Below, piece by piece: positions 6,664-7,805 of a stretch of DNA of 7,805 nucleotides (within the stretch, counting starts at the first letter, position 1; each line of letters begins with the position of its first letter). The position numbers were made by a program, and so were the translations under genes. This stretch comes from SZUA-36 sp041570235 (GTDB lineage Bacteria; Pseudomonadota; Gammaproteobacteria; Xanthomonadales; SZUA-36), in assembly GCA_041570235.1 (NCBI GenBank), contig JBFFWN010000170.1:1-7805 (forward strand). Direction: 5' to 3'. A model generated the notes under the pieces. The model saw only the letters and a list, made by a program, of their open reading frames with translations. It was not told the DNA's origin and searched no databases.

Positions 6664-7200
6664 ATGCTAACATCCGTGTTTAAAAAAGCCCTTGGGCTGA
6701 TAGGCTTATGTTCGTTGCCGCTGCTGTTGCAAGCGGCAACGGTTTATGAAACCCAGGCGGATTTCCTCAGCCGTGCTTTCAGCAGCTCCCCCCCTGACCC
6801 GGGTGTTATCTGGCTCAGCGGCGAGAGGAAGGCCACCGTTCATGACCTGCTCGGCCACGATTATCCGGCCCTGCGCTTGCGCTACTGGTGTCAGACGCCA
6901 CGTTCGGCATGGGTGCTTGAAGAGGTTGGCAAAGAGCAGCCCATCACCGTAGGGATCATTGTCGAAAACAGCTACATCAAAAATCTGAAGGTGTTGACCT
7001 ACCGGGAAAACCGCGGCGGTGAAGTGGCCAACGCGGCATTCACTGACCAGTTTCACCGGGCATCACTGGATGAGAATACGCGCCTGGATACAACAATCGA
7101 TGGCATTTCAGGGGCCACCTTATCGGTACGGGCACTGACACGCCTGGCAAACCTGGCCTTGTATCTGCACGGCGAAAGCGGGTGCAATGATGGCGCGTAA
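6664..7200 (+). CDS. Secreted FMN-binding-domain flavoprotein (covalent flavinylation motif)
   Basis: A 178-residue exported protein. A signal peptide covers about residues 1-24 (core LGLIGLCSLPLLL, likely cut after LQA). The rest is one FMN-binding domain: VGIIVENSYIKNLKVLTYRE near residues 96-115, then DGISGATLSVRALT near 146-159. In this family ApbE attaches FMN to the threonine of the S-G-A-T-x-S motif, here T152. The same domain occurs in NqrC, RnfG and periplasmic flavin electron carriers. It therefore probably carries electrons in the periplasm. It starts three bases after the porin stop, without a strong ribosome site of its own, suggesting translational coupling, and overlaps the PepSY gene. 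No ApbE gene is in the window. Cys16 lies within the hydrophobic core without a proper lipobox, so a lipoprotein is unlikely. The electron donor and acceptor are unknown. Confidence 0.88.
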   Translation: MLTSVFKKALGLIGLCSLPLLLQAATVYETQADFLSRAFSSSPPDPGVIWLSGERKATVHDLLGHDYPALRLRYWCQTPRSAWVLEEVGKEQPITVGIIVENSYIKNLKVLTYRENRGGEVANAAFTDQFHRASLDENTRLDTTIDGISGATLSVRALTRLANLALYLHGESGCNDGA

Positions 7201-7805
7201 GAAACGCCCCGCCTCGGCCACCCGCCGCCTGCACCGCAGCCTGGGCGCCGGTTCGGCCGTATTTGTCATATTCCTCGTGCTAAGCGGCCTTGTAATCAAT
7301 CATTCAAACTTTTTGGGCCTTGATCAAAAACCGGTCTCACAGGGCATATTACTGGACTGGTACGGCCTCGAAAAACCCCAAAGTGTTCTGTCTTTTCGGG
7401 TGGCTGACCAATGGCTCAGCTTTGCCGGATCACAGGTGTTCCTGGATGAAAAACCCGTCACGAACCTGTCAAACGGTGTGGGTGCCGTCCCTGCCGGTGA
7501 CATATTGGTGGTAGCCGGCGCCGATGAGCTTTTGCTGCTGGACAATAGCGGCCAACTGATCGAAAGACAAAGCTGGGAAGCGGCGCCGGAAGACCCCATT
7601 ATGTCCATCGGCTTATTGCCGGACGGAACTGTGAGCCTGAAGACAGGGCAGCAGCTATGGCTGTCAGACAGGGATTTTATTCAATGGACCAAGGCGGATA
7701 ACACCTCTATCCAGCCCGATTGGGCACACTCCGAAGCGCTGCCAGAAAACCTGGTGCAGGCTATCTCGCTTTCGTATCGCGGCCATGGTCTGAACTTCGA
7801 ACGGG
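7190..7805 (+). CDS. PepSY-associated transmembrane protein, C-terminus beyond the window
   Basis: The frame is open for 205 codons to the window end. A basic N-terminus (MARKKRPASATRRLHRSLGA) leads into one membrane helix at about residues 20-38 and then SGLVINHSNFLGLD. The pattern R-x-LHR-x-LG ... SGL-x-INH is typical of PepSY-associated TM proteins; the histidines at either end of the helix could bind haem, as proposed for this superfamily. A large periplasmic part follows, with repeated strand-rich segments (FRVADQWLSFAGSQVF, LLLLDNSGQLIE, IGLLPDGTVSLKTGQQLWL). Some PepSY_TM proteins, such as FoxB, reduce ferric siderophores. With the flavoprotein upstream it may pass electrons across the membrane. 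The in-frame ATG at 7187 is an alternative start; 7190 was chosen because GGG at 7180-7182 is better spaced. It overlaps the preceding gene by 11 bases, which indicates coupling. Confidence 0.82.
   Translation, partial: MARKKRPASATRRLHRSLGAGSAVFVIFLVLSGLVINHSNFLGLDQKPVSQGILLDWYGLEKPQSVLSFRVADQWLSFAGSQVFLDEKPVTNLSNGVGAVPAGDILVVAGADELLLLDNSGQLIERQSWEAAPEDPIMSIGLLPDGTVSLKTGQQLWLSDRDFIQWTKADNTSIQPDWAHSEALPENLVQAISLSYRGHGLNFER

Overview
The window looks like a chromosomal segment of a gammaproteobacterium with both respiratory and envelope functions. This rests on the protein types (AcrB-like RND pump, UspA, outer-membrane porin, periplasmic multihaem cytochrome) and on FNR- and Fur-like sites. 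It is an inference from gene style, not a phylogenetic placement. There are no RNA genes, CRISPR arrays, insertion sequences or other mobile-element signs. Six protein-coding genes account for most of the sequence, and both end genes run off the window.

Layout. At the left, on the minus strand, is a nearly complete inner-membrane RND efflux permease (983 codons, C-terminus cut off). A 300-base gap separates it from a divergent plus-strand gene for a UspA-type ATP-binding universal stress protein. That gene ends at an intergenic hairpin and converges on a minus-strand gene for a secreted octahaem cytochrome c of the hydroxylamine oxidoreductase (HAO) family. This HAO-like protein is short (424 aa) and has eight CXXCH motifs. 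A 352-base regulatory gap follows. Then a plus-strand operon encodes an outer-membrane porin with a coiled-coil N-terminus, a secreted FMN-binding-domain protein with a covalent flavinylation motif (SGATLS), and the start of a PepSY-associated transmembrane protein.

How the parts may work together. The gap between the cytochrome and the porin operon is the richest regulatory stretch. It holds a near-consensus FNR/Dnr box (TTGAC-N4-ATCAA), a Fur-box-like 19-mer (13/19 matches) over the predicted transcription start, and two clean dyads. The operon reads as an extracytosolic flavin electron-transfer module: a porin for entry, a covalently flavinylated periplasmic carrier, and a PepSY membrane protein of the class that includes ferric-siderophore reductases. 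The promoter suggests control by both oxygen (or NO) and iron. The HAO-like cytochrome on the other side of the gap would act on hydroxylamine, nitrite or NO in the periplasm. A shared redox or nitrogen-oxide response across this gap is the main hypothesis, and it is an inference from sequence and context only.
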